DNA from: JBGZFC01 sp041846575
GTDB taxonomy: Bacteria > Bacteroidota > Bacteroidia > Bacteroidales > Dysgonomonadaceae
Assembly (NCBI GenBank): GCA_041846575.1
Contig: JBGZFC010000049.1
Span: 12,103-76,102 of the forward strand
DNA: 64,000 bases
Reading direction: 5' to 3'
Within the stretch, counting starts at the first letter, position 1. Every line of letters begins with the position of its first letter. Under the pieces are notes generated by a model. The model was not told where the DNA came from. It did not search any database and saw nothing but the letters and a program-made list of their open reading frames with translations. Below are positions 24,399-32,722 of this stretch, piece by piece. The translations under genes and the position numbers were made by a program.

Positions 24399-26558
24399 CT
24401 ACAGATTACTTTTGAAATAATTTATCACCTTATTATATAGATACTCTCTGCTATTTCCGCCTGCAATAAAGTGGTCTTTATCGGGGAAATAGAACATTTC
24501 GAAGTTTTTGTTGGCAGCAATAAGTACACGAGAATATTCTATAATATGTTGGAAATGAACATTATCATCGGCTGTGCCGTGAATAACCAAAAGATTACCT
24601 TGCAACTTGTCGGCATAAGTCATAACCGAACCGTTATCATATCCCGAGTTGTTTTGTTGTGGTGTGCGCATGAAACGCTCGGTGTAAACCGTATCGTAAA
24701 AACGCCAATCGGTAACGGGAGCAATTGCAACTCCGGCTTTAAAAGTACCGTCGCCGCGACTCATACTCATCAACACATTGTATCCGCCGAAGCTCCATCC
24801 CCAGATACCTATTCTATCTTCATCGATATAAGGCAGAGTACCCAGATAACGTGCCGCTGCAATTTGGTCGTCCGATTCTTTAATACCCAAATTCATATAG
24901 GTGCATTTTCTAAACTCTTCACCGCGCGCCCCTGTTCCGCGTCCATCAACACAAGCAACCAGAATATCTTCATTCAGAAGTGCATAATACCAATCTGCAT
25001 TATATCTGTCGTAAACCTGTTGTGAGTTAGGACCGCTATACTGAACCATAACAATTGGATATTTGCGAGAAGGATTAAAATTTTTCGGTTTCAGAATCCA
25101 ACCGTTGAGTTTTGTAACACCATCGGCTGCAGGAACAGCGATAAATTCTCTTTGAGGTAACTTTGTGTCAGTCAATATGTTTTTAACCGACTGATTATCT
25201 TCCAACATACGAATCTGTTTTCCGGAAGCATCGTTTAGAGAAATAACGGTTGGTGTATTACTATTTGACCATCTGAGGATATAAAACTTGCCGTTGTTGC
25301 TAAAAGTTGCCGTGTTAAATCCGCTCTGTTTTGACAATTTTTGCGGTTGACCTTTATCAATGGAAACTTTGTAGATATTTCTACGCATCGGACTTTCGTC
25401 TGCGGCTTCATAAAAAACGGTATTCGCTTTTTCGTCAACGGCAAGCAAGCCCGTAACATCATAATTACCCTGAGTAAGTTGTTTCTGTAACGAACCCGAC
25501 AAAGCATAAATATATATGTGGCTGAAACCATCTTTTTCGGAAACGTATGTGAATCTGTCTTTTAAGAAATAAATCGATTTTAAACAATCCGAATCGATAT
25601 AGTATTTGTTTTCATCTCTCAACACAAGTTTTGCTGTTGTGGTACGCGGATTGGCAAAATACATATCAAATCGGTTTTGATTGCGATTGAGAGTCATCAC
25701 AGCCAGTTCTTCAGGATTTTGCGTGAATTTTATGCGAGTTATATATCCATCGGCATCCAATGGTACATTCATTTTGCGTGTGGTACGTGCTTCGATATCG
25801 AAAACACGCAACTCAACCTGAGAGTTCTTCTCGCCGGGTTTTGGATATTTAAATTGATAGTAATCGGGATATAGTTTCTTATTATAAGTCTGGAAGTTAA
25901 ACTCTTTTACTTCGCTTTCGTCGGTGCGAACAAAAGCCAACATGCGATTGTCGGGCGAAAATTCCATAAGTTGAGTTGTCGCAAACTCTTCTTCGTAAAC
26001 CCAATCGGTTGAGCCGTTTATAATTTTATTCATTTCGCCATCTTTGGTAACCTGCGATTCGGTATCGAAATCAAATTTTGCAAGCCAAATATTGTTGTCG
26101 CTTACATAAGCAAGCATCTTGCTATCGGGCGAAAAGGTCGGGATCATCTGTTTAGCAGGATTTTCAGTTAGTTTTCGCACGAAATTTCGTCTTACATCGT
26201 GATAGTAGTAAGTAGCACGAAACGAGTGGCGGTAAATTTGTTCTCGCTCACGATATACCAAAACCCTGTTTTCGTCGGGACTTACCAAAAATCCTTCAAA
26301 CGAATCTAATGTGCAATTTCTTGCCGTTCGAGTGTCGAAAAGCGTAGCGACTGTTTCACCTGTCGCGTATGAATATTTAATGACAGCCTTTCGTTCCGCA
26401 TCGGTTTGGTAGTAATGCAATCCGTCAGCCGATGAAATCATGTTTGACACATTACGCGGACTGAATTTACCTGATAGAATGTCGTTTAGAGTGTAGTCTT
26501 GTGCTTTTGTGATAAGAAAGCAGCTTGCTAATAAAATAATAAGGAAAGATTTATTCAT
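24399..26558 (-). CDS. Dipeptidyl peptidase IV-type prolyl oligopeptidase (S9B)
   Basis: 719 residues from the ATG at 26558, which begins a signal peptide (MNKSFLIILLASCFLITKAQ); the ORF start at 26654 adds 32 residues with no signal character. The N-terminal part is a beta-propeller containing DWVYEEEF, the double-Glu motif that DPP IV uses to hold the substrate N-terminus. The C-terminal alpha/beta hydrolase has the catalytic Ser in GWSFGGY, Asp in HGTADDNVHF and His in DKDHF. It should release X-Pro dipeptides from peptides in the periplasm. It converges with the DPP III lipoprotein, a plausible functional partner in peptide use. Confidence 0.93.
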   Translation of the reverse strand: MNKSFLIILLASCFLITKAQDYTLNDILSGKFSPRNVSNMISSADGLHYYQTDAERKAVIKYSYATGETVATLFDTRTARNCTLDSFEGFLVSPDENRVLVYREREQIYRHSFRATYYYHDVRRNFVRKLTENPAKQMIPTFSPDSKMLAYVSDNNIWLAKFDFDTESQVTKDGEMNKIINGSTDWVYEEEFATTQLMEFSPDNRMLAFVRTDESEVKEFNFQTYNKKLYPDYYQFKYPKPGEKNSQVELRVFDIEARTTRKMNVPLDADGYITRIKFTQNPEELAVMTLNRNQNRFDMYFANPRTTTAKLVLRDENKYYIDSDCLKSIYFLKDRFTYVSEKDGFSHIYIYALSGSLQKQLTQGNYDVTGLLAVDEKANTVFYEAADESPMRRNIYKVSIDKGQPQKLSKQSGFNTATFSNNGKFYILRWSNSNTPTVISLNDASGKQIRMLEDNQSVKNILTDTKLPQREFIAVPAADGVTKLNGWILKPKNFNPSRKYPIVMVQYSGPNSQQVYDRYNADWYYALLNEDILVACVDGRGTGARGEEFRKCTYMNLGIKESDDQIAAARYLGTLPYIDEDRIGIWGWSFGGYNVLMSMSRGDGTFKAGVAIAPVTDWRFYDTVYTERFMRTPQQNNSGYDNGSVMTYADKLQGNLLVIHGTADDNVHFQHIIEYSRVLIAANKNFEMFYFPDKDHFIAGGNSREYLYNKVINYFKSNL

Positions 26559-26887
26559 TTGTTTATCTGTTTTTTTATTGTCAAATTTGGGACAAATCAA
26601 TAGAAGTTTGCTTGGTTTGTCGAGAAAAAATGAATTTTTTAAATTTATCAGCACATTTTTTATTTAAATGTGTTTGAGAGCAACAAAATTAGTAAATTAA
26701 TTCTATAAAGTCTCAGCCAAAGTATTAATAACTCTCAAATCGAGCATAAAACCTATAACAAATCTATGTTATCATTTGACAAGTCAGCTCCTTAAATATT
26801 TTTAACTGCTAAATAGGACAAATCATTTTAACATTTCCTATTTTTGTATTCAATTAATCGAATATTCGTTATTAATAGACATAAAAT
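26559..26887. promoter_or_regulatory. Divergent promoter region between the S9 peptidase and the bat operon
   Basis: The 329-base A+T-rich spacer carries a minus-strand -7 box TAATTTTG (26691 to 26684) for the peptidase and a plus-strand -7 box TATTTTTG (26839-26846) 42 bases before moxR. No clear -33 boxes, operators or repeats were seen. Confidence 0.5.
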
Positions 26888-27883
26888 ATGAGTCAAACAG
26901 TTGATATAAAAGAATTAAACGAAAGAATTGAGCAGCAAAGTGCATTCATACAAACCATTTTCACAGGAATGGAAAATGTAATTGTAGGGCAAAAGCATTT
27001 GGTAGAGTCACTGCTAATCGGCTTGTTATCTGACGGACATATTCTATTGGAAGGTGTTCCCGGATTGGCAAAAACGCTTGCCATAAAAACACTCGCTCAA
27101 TTGATTGACGCGAAATATAATCGTGTGCAGTTCACTCCCGACCTGCTGCCTGCCGACGTTATCGGAACAATGATTTACAGCCAACGCAACGAGGAGTTTA
27201 CGGTAAAACATGGTCCCATTTTCGCAAACTTCGTTCTTGCTGATGAGATAAATCGTGCTCCCGCCAAAGTGCAAAGTGCTCTGCTCGAAGCTATGCAAGA
27301 GCGTCAGGTAACAATAGGCGAACAGACCTATAAATTGCCTAACCCGTTTTTGGTAATGGCAACTCAAAACCCGATAGAACAAGAGGGTACATATCCGCTT
27401 CCAGAAGCACAGGTTGACCGTTTTATGTTGAAAGCGGTGATAAGCTATCCAACAAAAGAAGAGGAGAAAAGAATAATCCAACAAAATATTTTCGAACCTG
27501 TATCTATTGAACGCCCGGTAGTTTCAACCGATGATATACTTAAGGCTCGCAAAGTAGTACGCGATGTGTATATTGACGAGAAAATCGGTCGCTACATCGT
27601 GGATATTGTTTTTGCAACACGTTTCCCCGACCAATATGGATTAACCAATCTGAAAGATATGATTGAATTTGGCGGTTCGCCGCGTGCATCAATCAATCTG
27701 GCTCTTGCAGCTCGTGCTTACGCATTTATCAAGCGTCGCGGTTATGTTATTCCCGAAGATATTCGAGCTGTTTGCCACGATGTTTTGCGTCATCGTATAG
27801 GTCTCTCTTACGAAGCAGAGGCAAACAACATGACATCAGAAGAGATTATCAGTGAAATTCTTAATAAGGTGGAAGTGCCTTAG
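26888..27883 (+). CDS. moxR: MoxR-type AAA+ ATPase of the bat operon
   Basis: 331 residues. Walker A is GVPGLAKT at 56-63, Walker B is in VLADEINRAPAKVQSALLEAMQE near 113-135, and sensor 1 is MATQNP. Full family length with the C-terminal lid domain. MoxR ATPases act as chaperones that mature von Willebrand factor A (VWA) proteins, and the VWA genes batA and batB lie in the same operon, as in other Bacteroidetes. It is the first gene behind a -7 box. A 135-base gap containing a heptamer array separates it from the DUF58 gene. Confidence 0.95.
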   Translation: MSQTVDIKELNERIEQQSAFIQTIFTGMENVIVGQKHLVESLLIGLLSDGHILLEGVPGLAKTLAIKTLAQLIDAKYNRVQFTPDLLPADVIGTMIYSQRNEEFTVKHGPIFANFVLADEINRAPAKVQSALLEAMQERQVTIGEQTYKLPNPFLVMATQNPIEQEGTYPLPEAQVDRFMLKAVISYPTKEEEKRIIQQNIFEPVSIERPVVSTDDILKARKVVRDVYIDEKIGRYIVDIVFATRFPDQYGLTNLKDMIEFGGSPRASINLALAARAYAFIKRRGYVIPEDIRAVCHDVLRHRIGLSYEAEANNMTSEEIISEILNKVEVP

Positions 27884-27924
27884 TCGGCTATTACCGTTAG
27901 CCATTGGCTGTTAGCTGTTGGCGA
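27883..27924 (+). repeat. 7-bp tandem array inside the bat operon
   Basis: Directly after the moxR stop codon the sequence runs in near-perfect heptamers: TTAGCCA, TTGGCTG, TTAGCTG, TTGGCGA. The reverse-complement form (AGCCAAC) makes up the arrays at 56983-57010 and 57069-57103, and the same form recurs at 61408-61435. Confidence 0.75.
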
Positions 27925-28018
27925 GGGAATGAGAAGATTAAAAAAATCGACATAACGATATAAATAAAAAAATATCAGCTGAAAGGCTTATCAGTTTCAC
28001 ATAGAAGCCAGTAGCCAA

Positions 28019-28888
28019 ATGGAGACCAACGAACTACTCAAAAAAGTACGACATATCGAGATAAAGACACGCGGATTGTCGCGAAATATTTTTGCAGGGC
28101 AATATCATTCCGCGTTTAAGGGAAGAGGTATGGCTTTTTCCGAAGTAAGGGAGTATCAATATGGCGACGATATGCGCGATATTGATTGGAATGTAACGGC
28201 TCGTTACAATCGACCCTACGTGAAGATTTTTGAGGAGGAGCGTGAGCTTACCGTTATGCTGCTTGTTGATGTTTCCGAAAGTTTGGGATTTGGTTCGGCA
28301 CAGATTGTTAAACGTGATATGGTGGCGGAGATAGCAGCAACGCTTGCATTTTCGGCAATTCAGAATAACGATAAAATCGGTGTAATCTTTTTTAGCGACC
28401 AAGTGGAAAAATTCATTCCTCCCAAAAAAGGAAAGAAACACATCTTGTTTATTATTAGAGAAATTCTTGATTTCAGACCTGAAAACAGAGGAACAGATAT
28501 AAATATGGCGTTGCGTTATCTTACAAATGCCATAAAAAAACGTTGTACCACTTTTCTTATTTCCGACTTTATTGACCCCGACGACTATAAACACGCATTA
28601 CGCATTGCTAATCGCAAACACGATATTGTTGCCATACAGGTTTACGACAAGTTGAGTACTGAACTTAAATCTGTTGGTCTGATGAAAGTTCACGACCCTG
28701 AAACAGGGCAAGATACATGGATAAATACATCATCAAAAAAAGTAAGAAATCAATATCACGATTGGTGGAAAAAACGTCAGACGGAAATGGACAACATTTT
28801 CAAACAGAGTCGTGTGGACAGTGTTTCTATTTCTACGCAAGATGATTACGTGAAATCGTTATTGCAACTGTTTCAACAACGCAAATGA
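28019..28888 (+). CDS. DUF58 family protein (bat operon)
   Basis: 289 residues with the DUF58 hallmark YGDDMRDIDWNVTAR near 48-62 and a VWA-like core with LLVDVSESLGFG carrying a partial metal-site motif D-x-S-x-S. Proteins of this family nearly always sit next to moxR and are thought to be MoxR clients. There is no signal peptide or membrane helix, so it is probably cytoplasmic. Its stop overlaps the next start by 4 bases (ATGA), indicating coupling. Molecular function is not established. Confidence 0.92.
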   Translation: METNELLKKVRHIEIKTRGLSRNIFAGQYHSAFKGRGMAFSEVREYQYGDDMRDIDWNVTARYNRPYVKIFEEERELTVMLLVDVSESLGFGSAQIVKRDMVAEIAATLAFSAIQNNDKIGVIFFSDQVEKFIPPKKGKKHILFIIREILDFRPENRGTDINMALRYLTNAIKKRCTTFLISDFIDPDDYKHALRIANRKHDIVAIQVYDKLSTELKSVGLMKVHDPETGQDTWINTSSKKVRNQYHDWWKKRQTEMDNIFKQSRVDSVSISTQDDYVKSLLQLFQQRK

Positions 28889-29919
28889 AAAAATTGGAAA
28901 GAAAATCATTACATATCATATTTACGTTGCTTTTGCTGATAAGCATCAGTTACACTTCTTACGCGCAAAAAGCATCGGTACAGGCAACGATACAGCCCAC
29001 CGAAATTAAAATAGGCGAACAGGCACTTATCAACCTTAAGGTAATTGCTCCTAAAGATATGCGTATAGCGTTTCCTGTATATGAGAAAGAGATTGTGCCG
29101 GGCATAGAAGTTATAACTATGCTTCCTCCCGATACCGTTATCGAAAATAACGTAATGACAATGAATTTCAAGTATATAGTCACATCGTTCGATTCAACGC
29201 TGTATCATATCCCTTCTATGCCGATTTTCGACGGAACAGATACCATTCAGTCAAACTCTTTCGGACTGAAAGTTATTTCACCCGAGTTGTCGGATTCTAC
29301 ATTGGCATATTTGGAGAAAATAAACAATGGCGAAACCGACTCAATCGACTTTAATCAACTTCAAATCAGAGACATAAAACCAATACAAAAACCACCATTC
29401 GTGTGGACAGACTATTTGTGGATTTTGTGGTTCTTATTGGGTGTTATATTTATAATAGGATTGATAGGAGTTGTGATTTTCTTGGTTCTTCGCAAAAAGA
29501 AAAAAGGTTATATATTTACGCCACCGGTTGTTTTGCCTGCTCATGTGCGTGCACTTGAAGCACTCGAAAAATTGAAAGCTGAGAAAATTTGGCAACAAGG
29601 TCGCGAAAAAGAGTTTTATACAAAACTTACCGATGTATTGCGTGTCTATATCGAAGAGCGATTCGGAATTAATGCCTTGGAGATGACATCCGGTGAAATA
29701 TTGGAGAAAATTGAGCAAGTTCCCGATTCGGATTCGGTTTACGAAAACTTGAAACAGATACTTTCTACATCCGATTTGGTGAAATTCGCGAAATTCAAAC
29801 CATATCCCGATGAAAACGATATGAGTATGTCAAATTCGTATCTTTTTGTAAATGAAACTCGTGAGCCTAATGCAGACGAGAAACAAAAAAATGAAAAAAC
29901 TGTAGAAGGCAGCAATTAA
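28885..29919 (+). CDS. BatX-like membrane protein of unknown function (DUF4381-like)
   Basis: 344 residues. A signal peptide (about 1-27) is followed by a beta-rich domain resembling the N-terminal part of BatD (PTEIKIGEQALINLKVIAP). One strong transmembrane helix lies near 175-200, and then comes a cytoplasmic helical tail with ALEALEKLKAEKIWQQGREKEFYTKLTDVLRVYIEERFG, broken here only for description: this tail pattern is typical of DUF4381. Such a protein lies between DUF58 and batA in many Bacteroidetes. It overlaps the DUF58 gene by 4 bases and ends 14 bases before batA. Role inferred only from the operon: probable membrane partner of the VWA proteins. Confidence 0.7.
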   Translation: MKKLERKSLHIIFTLLLLISISYTSYAQKASVQATIQPTEIKIGEQALINLKVIAPKDMRIAFPVYEKEIVPGIEVITMLPPDTVIENNVMTMNFKYIVTSFDSTLYHIPSMPIFDGTDTIQSNSFGLKVISPELSDSTLAYLEKINNGETDSIDFNQLQIRDIKPIQKPPFVWTDYLWILWFLLGVIFIIGLIGVVIFLVLRKKKKGYIFTPPVVLPAHVRALEALEKLKAEKIWQQGREKEFYTKLTDVLRVYIEERFGINALEMTSGEILEKIEQVPDSDSVYENLKQILSTSDLVKFAKFKPYPDENDMSMSNSYLFVNETREPNADEKQKNEKTVEGSN

Positions 29920-29933
29920 TATAAAGAATTAAC

Positions 29934-30917
29934 ATGGAGTTTTTACATCCCCAATATCTATATCTGTTACTTTTGCTTATTCCGCTAATTGTGTGGTATA
30001 TAATGCGTTTATCAAAAACACAAGCAACGTTTAAGTTGGCATCCACACAAGCATTCAAGGGAATGAAGCCCGGCGTGAGAGTATATATGCGACATCTGCC
30101 TTTTGTTTTACGATTGATGTCTGTTACGTTTGTTATCATCGTGATTGCTCGTCCGCAAGCCATAGATAGTTGGGAAGAGAGCGAAACGCAAGGTATCGAT
30201 ATTGTTATGACTTTGGACGTATCAGGCTCTATGTTGTCGCAAGATTTACAGCCCAACCGTTTGGAAGCGGCAAAAAAAGTGGCTGCCGAATTTATTACCG
30301 ACAGACAAAACGATAATATCGGGCTGGTAATTTTTGCAGGAGAGAGTTTTACGCAATGTCCGCTCACGACCGACCATACCGTTTTATTGAATCTGCTGAA
30401 TAAAATAGATTTCGGTCTTATTGAAGACGGAACGGCAATCGGTTTGGGATTGGCAAATGCCGTGAACAGATTGAAAGATAGTGAGTCCGATTCACGTGTA
30501 GTCATTTTGCTAACTGACGGTACGAATAATCGCGGACAAATTGCACCGCTTACCGCCGCCGATTTGGCTCGTTCGTACGGTATCAGAGTTTACACGGTTG
30601 GAGTTGGAACAAAAGGAATGGCTCCAACACCCGTGCAGACACCTTTCGGAATACGCATGCAAAATATGCCTGTGGATATTGACGAAAAAACGCTTACCGA
30701 GATTGCATCCATGACAGGCGGAAAATATTTCCGTGCCGAAGATACGGAAGGATTGCGTAAAGTATATGATGAGATTGATGAAATGGAGAAATATCTTATC
30801 AATGTGCAGAATGTAACTCGTCGTCAGGAACTGTTTCATTGGTTTGCATTCGGAGCTTTGGCTCTTGTTTTAATTGAATTGTTATTACGCAGAACATGGT
30901 TAAGAAGTATTCCTTAA
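29934..30917 (+). CDS. batA: BatA, membrane-anchored VWA protein
   Basis: 327 residues. Two N-terminal hydrophobic helices (about 7-25 and 55-75) and one C-terminal helix near 300-318 hold a VWA domain, whose metal site begins TLDVSGSM near 93 (D-x-S-x-S complete), with a later Thr and an LLTDGTNN Asp. Bat proteins were named for aerotolerance in Bacteroides fragilis; later work ties them to envelope stress survival. It is followed after 72 bases by its paralogue batB, and preceded by the membrane protein gene. MoxR is the probable maturation factor. Confidence 0.94.
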   Translation: MEFLHPQYLYLLLLLIPLIVWYIMRLSKTQATFKLASTQAFKGMKPGVRVYMRHLPFVLRLMSVTFVIIVIARPQAIDSWEESETQGIDIVMTLDVSGSMLSQDLQPNRLEAAKKVAAEFITDRQNDNIGLVIFAGESFTQCPLTTDHTVLLNLLNKIDFGLIEDGTAIGLGLANAVNRLKDSESDSRVVILLTDGTNNRGQIAPLTAADLARSYGIRVYTVGVGTKGMAPTPVQTPFGIRMQNMPVDIDEKTLTEIASMTGGKYFRAEDTEGLRKVYDEIDEMEKYLINVQNVTRRQELFHWFAFGALALVLIELLLRRTWLRSIP

Positions 30918-30989
30918 AGGAATTTGAGTATTTGAAATAAAACTTCTGATTTATAAAATAAATAGTCCTTTTAGGAGGTAAAGATAAAT

Positions 30990-32012
30990 ATGTTTAGATT
31001 CGGAAATCCGGAATATTTGTGGTTGTTTATCGTAATGCCTTTGTTGCTGGCGATATACATCTTTTTGAACATCAAAAAACGTAAAGATGTACAAAAATTA
31101 GGCACGCTTTCTACACTAAAAAAGATGATGCCGGAGTTGTCGCTTAAACGTTCTTATTTGAAGTTTTGGCTCATTTTTTCAGCTTTGTGCGTTGGGATTA
31201 TCATGATTGCTCGCCCGCAATTCGGCACAAAAGTAGAAACGGTAGAAAAAGAAGGTATTGAGTTAGTTATCGCTATAGATGTTTCAAACTCAATGCTTGC
31301 AAGAGATGTTTCGCCCGACAGATTGACAAGAGCAAAACAGATATTGACACGTCTTATTGATGTTCGTAAAAACGATAAAGTTGCGCTTATCGTATTTGCC
31401 GGAGAAGCATTCGTGCAAATGCCACTTACATCCGACACTCAATCGGCAAAAATATTCCTGAACAGTATCGAGCCGAGTCTCGTTCCTGTGCAGGGAACAG
31501 CTATTGCACAAGCACTTACTATGGGAATGAACTCTTTTTCGTCGGATAAAGATGTGGATAAGGCTATTGTTGTTATTACCGATGGTGAAGACCACGAAGG
31601 AAATGCAACCGAAATAGCAAAACAGGCAGCCGATGCGGGAATTATGATAAATATTGTCGGAATCGGCTCGGCAGAAGGCTCTCCGATTCCCGTAAATGAG
31701 AACAGAAACAACTTTATGACCGATAATGAAGGTCAGATTGTGGTTTCGCGACTTAACGAACAGATGTGTATTGATATTGCCCAAGCCGGAAAAGGACTCT
31801 ATGTACAAGCCGATAACACAAACAACGCAATTCGTGCATTAGAAAACGAACTCGATGAGTTGGAAACAGCCAATTCATCAACTCTTTTATATTCGGAATA
31901 TGACGAGAAATTCGGCTTTTTTGCATGGATATTACTTATCTTGTTGGTTTTGGAAATTCTAATATATGATAAGAAAAATCTTTTATATAAAAATGTAAGA
32001 TTATTTAAATGA
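30990..32012 (+). CDS. batB: BatB, membrane-anchored VWA protein
   Basis: 340 residues, paralogous to BatA. N-terminal helices at about 8-26 and 58-77, a VWA domain with AIDVSNSM near 95 and VITDGEDHEG further on, and a C-terminal helix near 308-325. The metal-site residues are intact. AGGAGG lies upstream at 30973-30978, but 11 bases from the ATG, which is long for a functional Shine-Dalgarno. Its last codons overlap batC by 4 bases (ATGA). It is expected to form a membrane complex with BatA and the TPR protein BatC. Confidence 0.94.
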   Translation: MFRFGNPEYLWLFIVMPLLLAIYIFLNIKKRKDVQKLGTLSTLKKMMPELSLKRSYLKFWLIFSALCVGIIMIARPQFGTKVETVEKEGIELVIAIDVSNSMLARDVSPDRLTRAKQILTRLIDVRKNDKVALIVFAGEAFVQMPLTSDTQSAKIFLNSIEPSLVPVQGTAIAQALTMGMNSFSSDKDVDKAIVVITDGEDHEGNATEIAKQAADAGIMINIVGIGSAEGSPIPVNENRNNFMTDNEGQIVVSRLNEQMCIDIAQAGKGLYVQADNTNNAIRALENELDELETANSSTLLYSEYDEKFGFFAWILLILLVLEILIYDKKNLLYKNVRLFK

Positions 32013-32722
32013 AAAACTTAGCAATAAAATATATTATGCTTTGTATGTTTTTGCTGATTCCGATTACGCTATCGGCACAAAAAGATGTGCGTAACAATGT
32101 GCGTAAAGGAAACAGAGCATACAACAAGCAGAAGATTGACGATGCCTACAAGTTTTACGATAAAGCGATACAAGAAAATCCCGGTTCGAAAGAGGCAACT
32201 TTTAATATAGGGAATACGTTATATCGACAAAAAGAGTGGGACAAATCTATCGAACAGATGCAGCACTATCTGTCGCTTGAGCAGGAAGATCCGGTAAAAA
32301 TGTCGGCAGCATGGCACAATATCGGTAACGCTATGTTACAAAAAAAAGAGTTGCAAAAATCGATGGAAGCCTATAAAATGGCTCTTCGTCTCAATCCGCA
32401 AGATGATGAAGCGCGATACAATCTTGCAGTTGTTCAGAAATTGATTCAAGATAATCAACAACAACAAAATCAGAATCAGAACCAAAACGAACAGCAACAA
32501 CAAGAACAACAGCAAGATCAACAAAATCAGCAGCAACAAAATCAACAACAGCGTCCCGAAGAGCCGGAAGAACCCGAACAGATGTCGCGCTCAAATGCAC
32601 AGCAGATTTTACAGGCGATAGAGCAGGATGAACGTGAAACTCAAGAGAAAGTGCAAAAAATGCAGGCAGAACAGCGTAAAAAACAGGCAGAAGAGAACAA
32701 AAGGAGAAATAAAAATTGGTAA
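32009..32722 (+). CDS. batC: BatC, TPR protein with Gln/Asn-rich tail
   Basis: 237 residues. A signal peptide (about 1-24) is followed by three TPR repeats from about 27 to 145 (for example AYKMALRLNPQDDEARYNLAVV). Residues about 150-185 are nearly pure Gln and Asn, encoded by CAA/CAG/AAT repeats, and the tail is highly charged. BatC is the periplasmic TPR component of the Bat system and probably scaffolds BatA and BatB. It overlaps batB by 4 bases and batD by 7 bases. The Gln tract is a likely site of length variation between strains. Confidence 0.92.
   Translation: MKNLAIKYIMLCMFLLIPITLSAQKDVRNNVRKGNRAYNKQKIDDAYKFYDKAIQENPGSKEATFNIGNTLYRQKEWDKSIEQMQHYLSLEQEDPVKMSAAWHNIGNAMLQKKELQKSMEAYKMALRLNPQDDEARYNLAVVQKLIQDNQQQQNQNQNQNEQQQQEQQQDQQNQQQQNQQQRPEEPEEPEQMSRSNAQQILQAIEQDERETQEKVQKMQAEQRKKQAEENKRRNKNW

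Noticed and set aside
30973..30978. AGGAGG as a working ribosome binding site for batB
   Set aside because: It is 11 bases from the ATG, longer than usual, and other bat genes lack such a motif; chance is likely.
32336..32600. Leu-rich and Val-rich antisense frames over batC
   Set aside because: They are the reverse complement of the CAA/CAG repeats that encode the Gln tract, not real membrane proteins.
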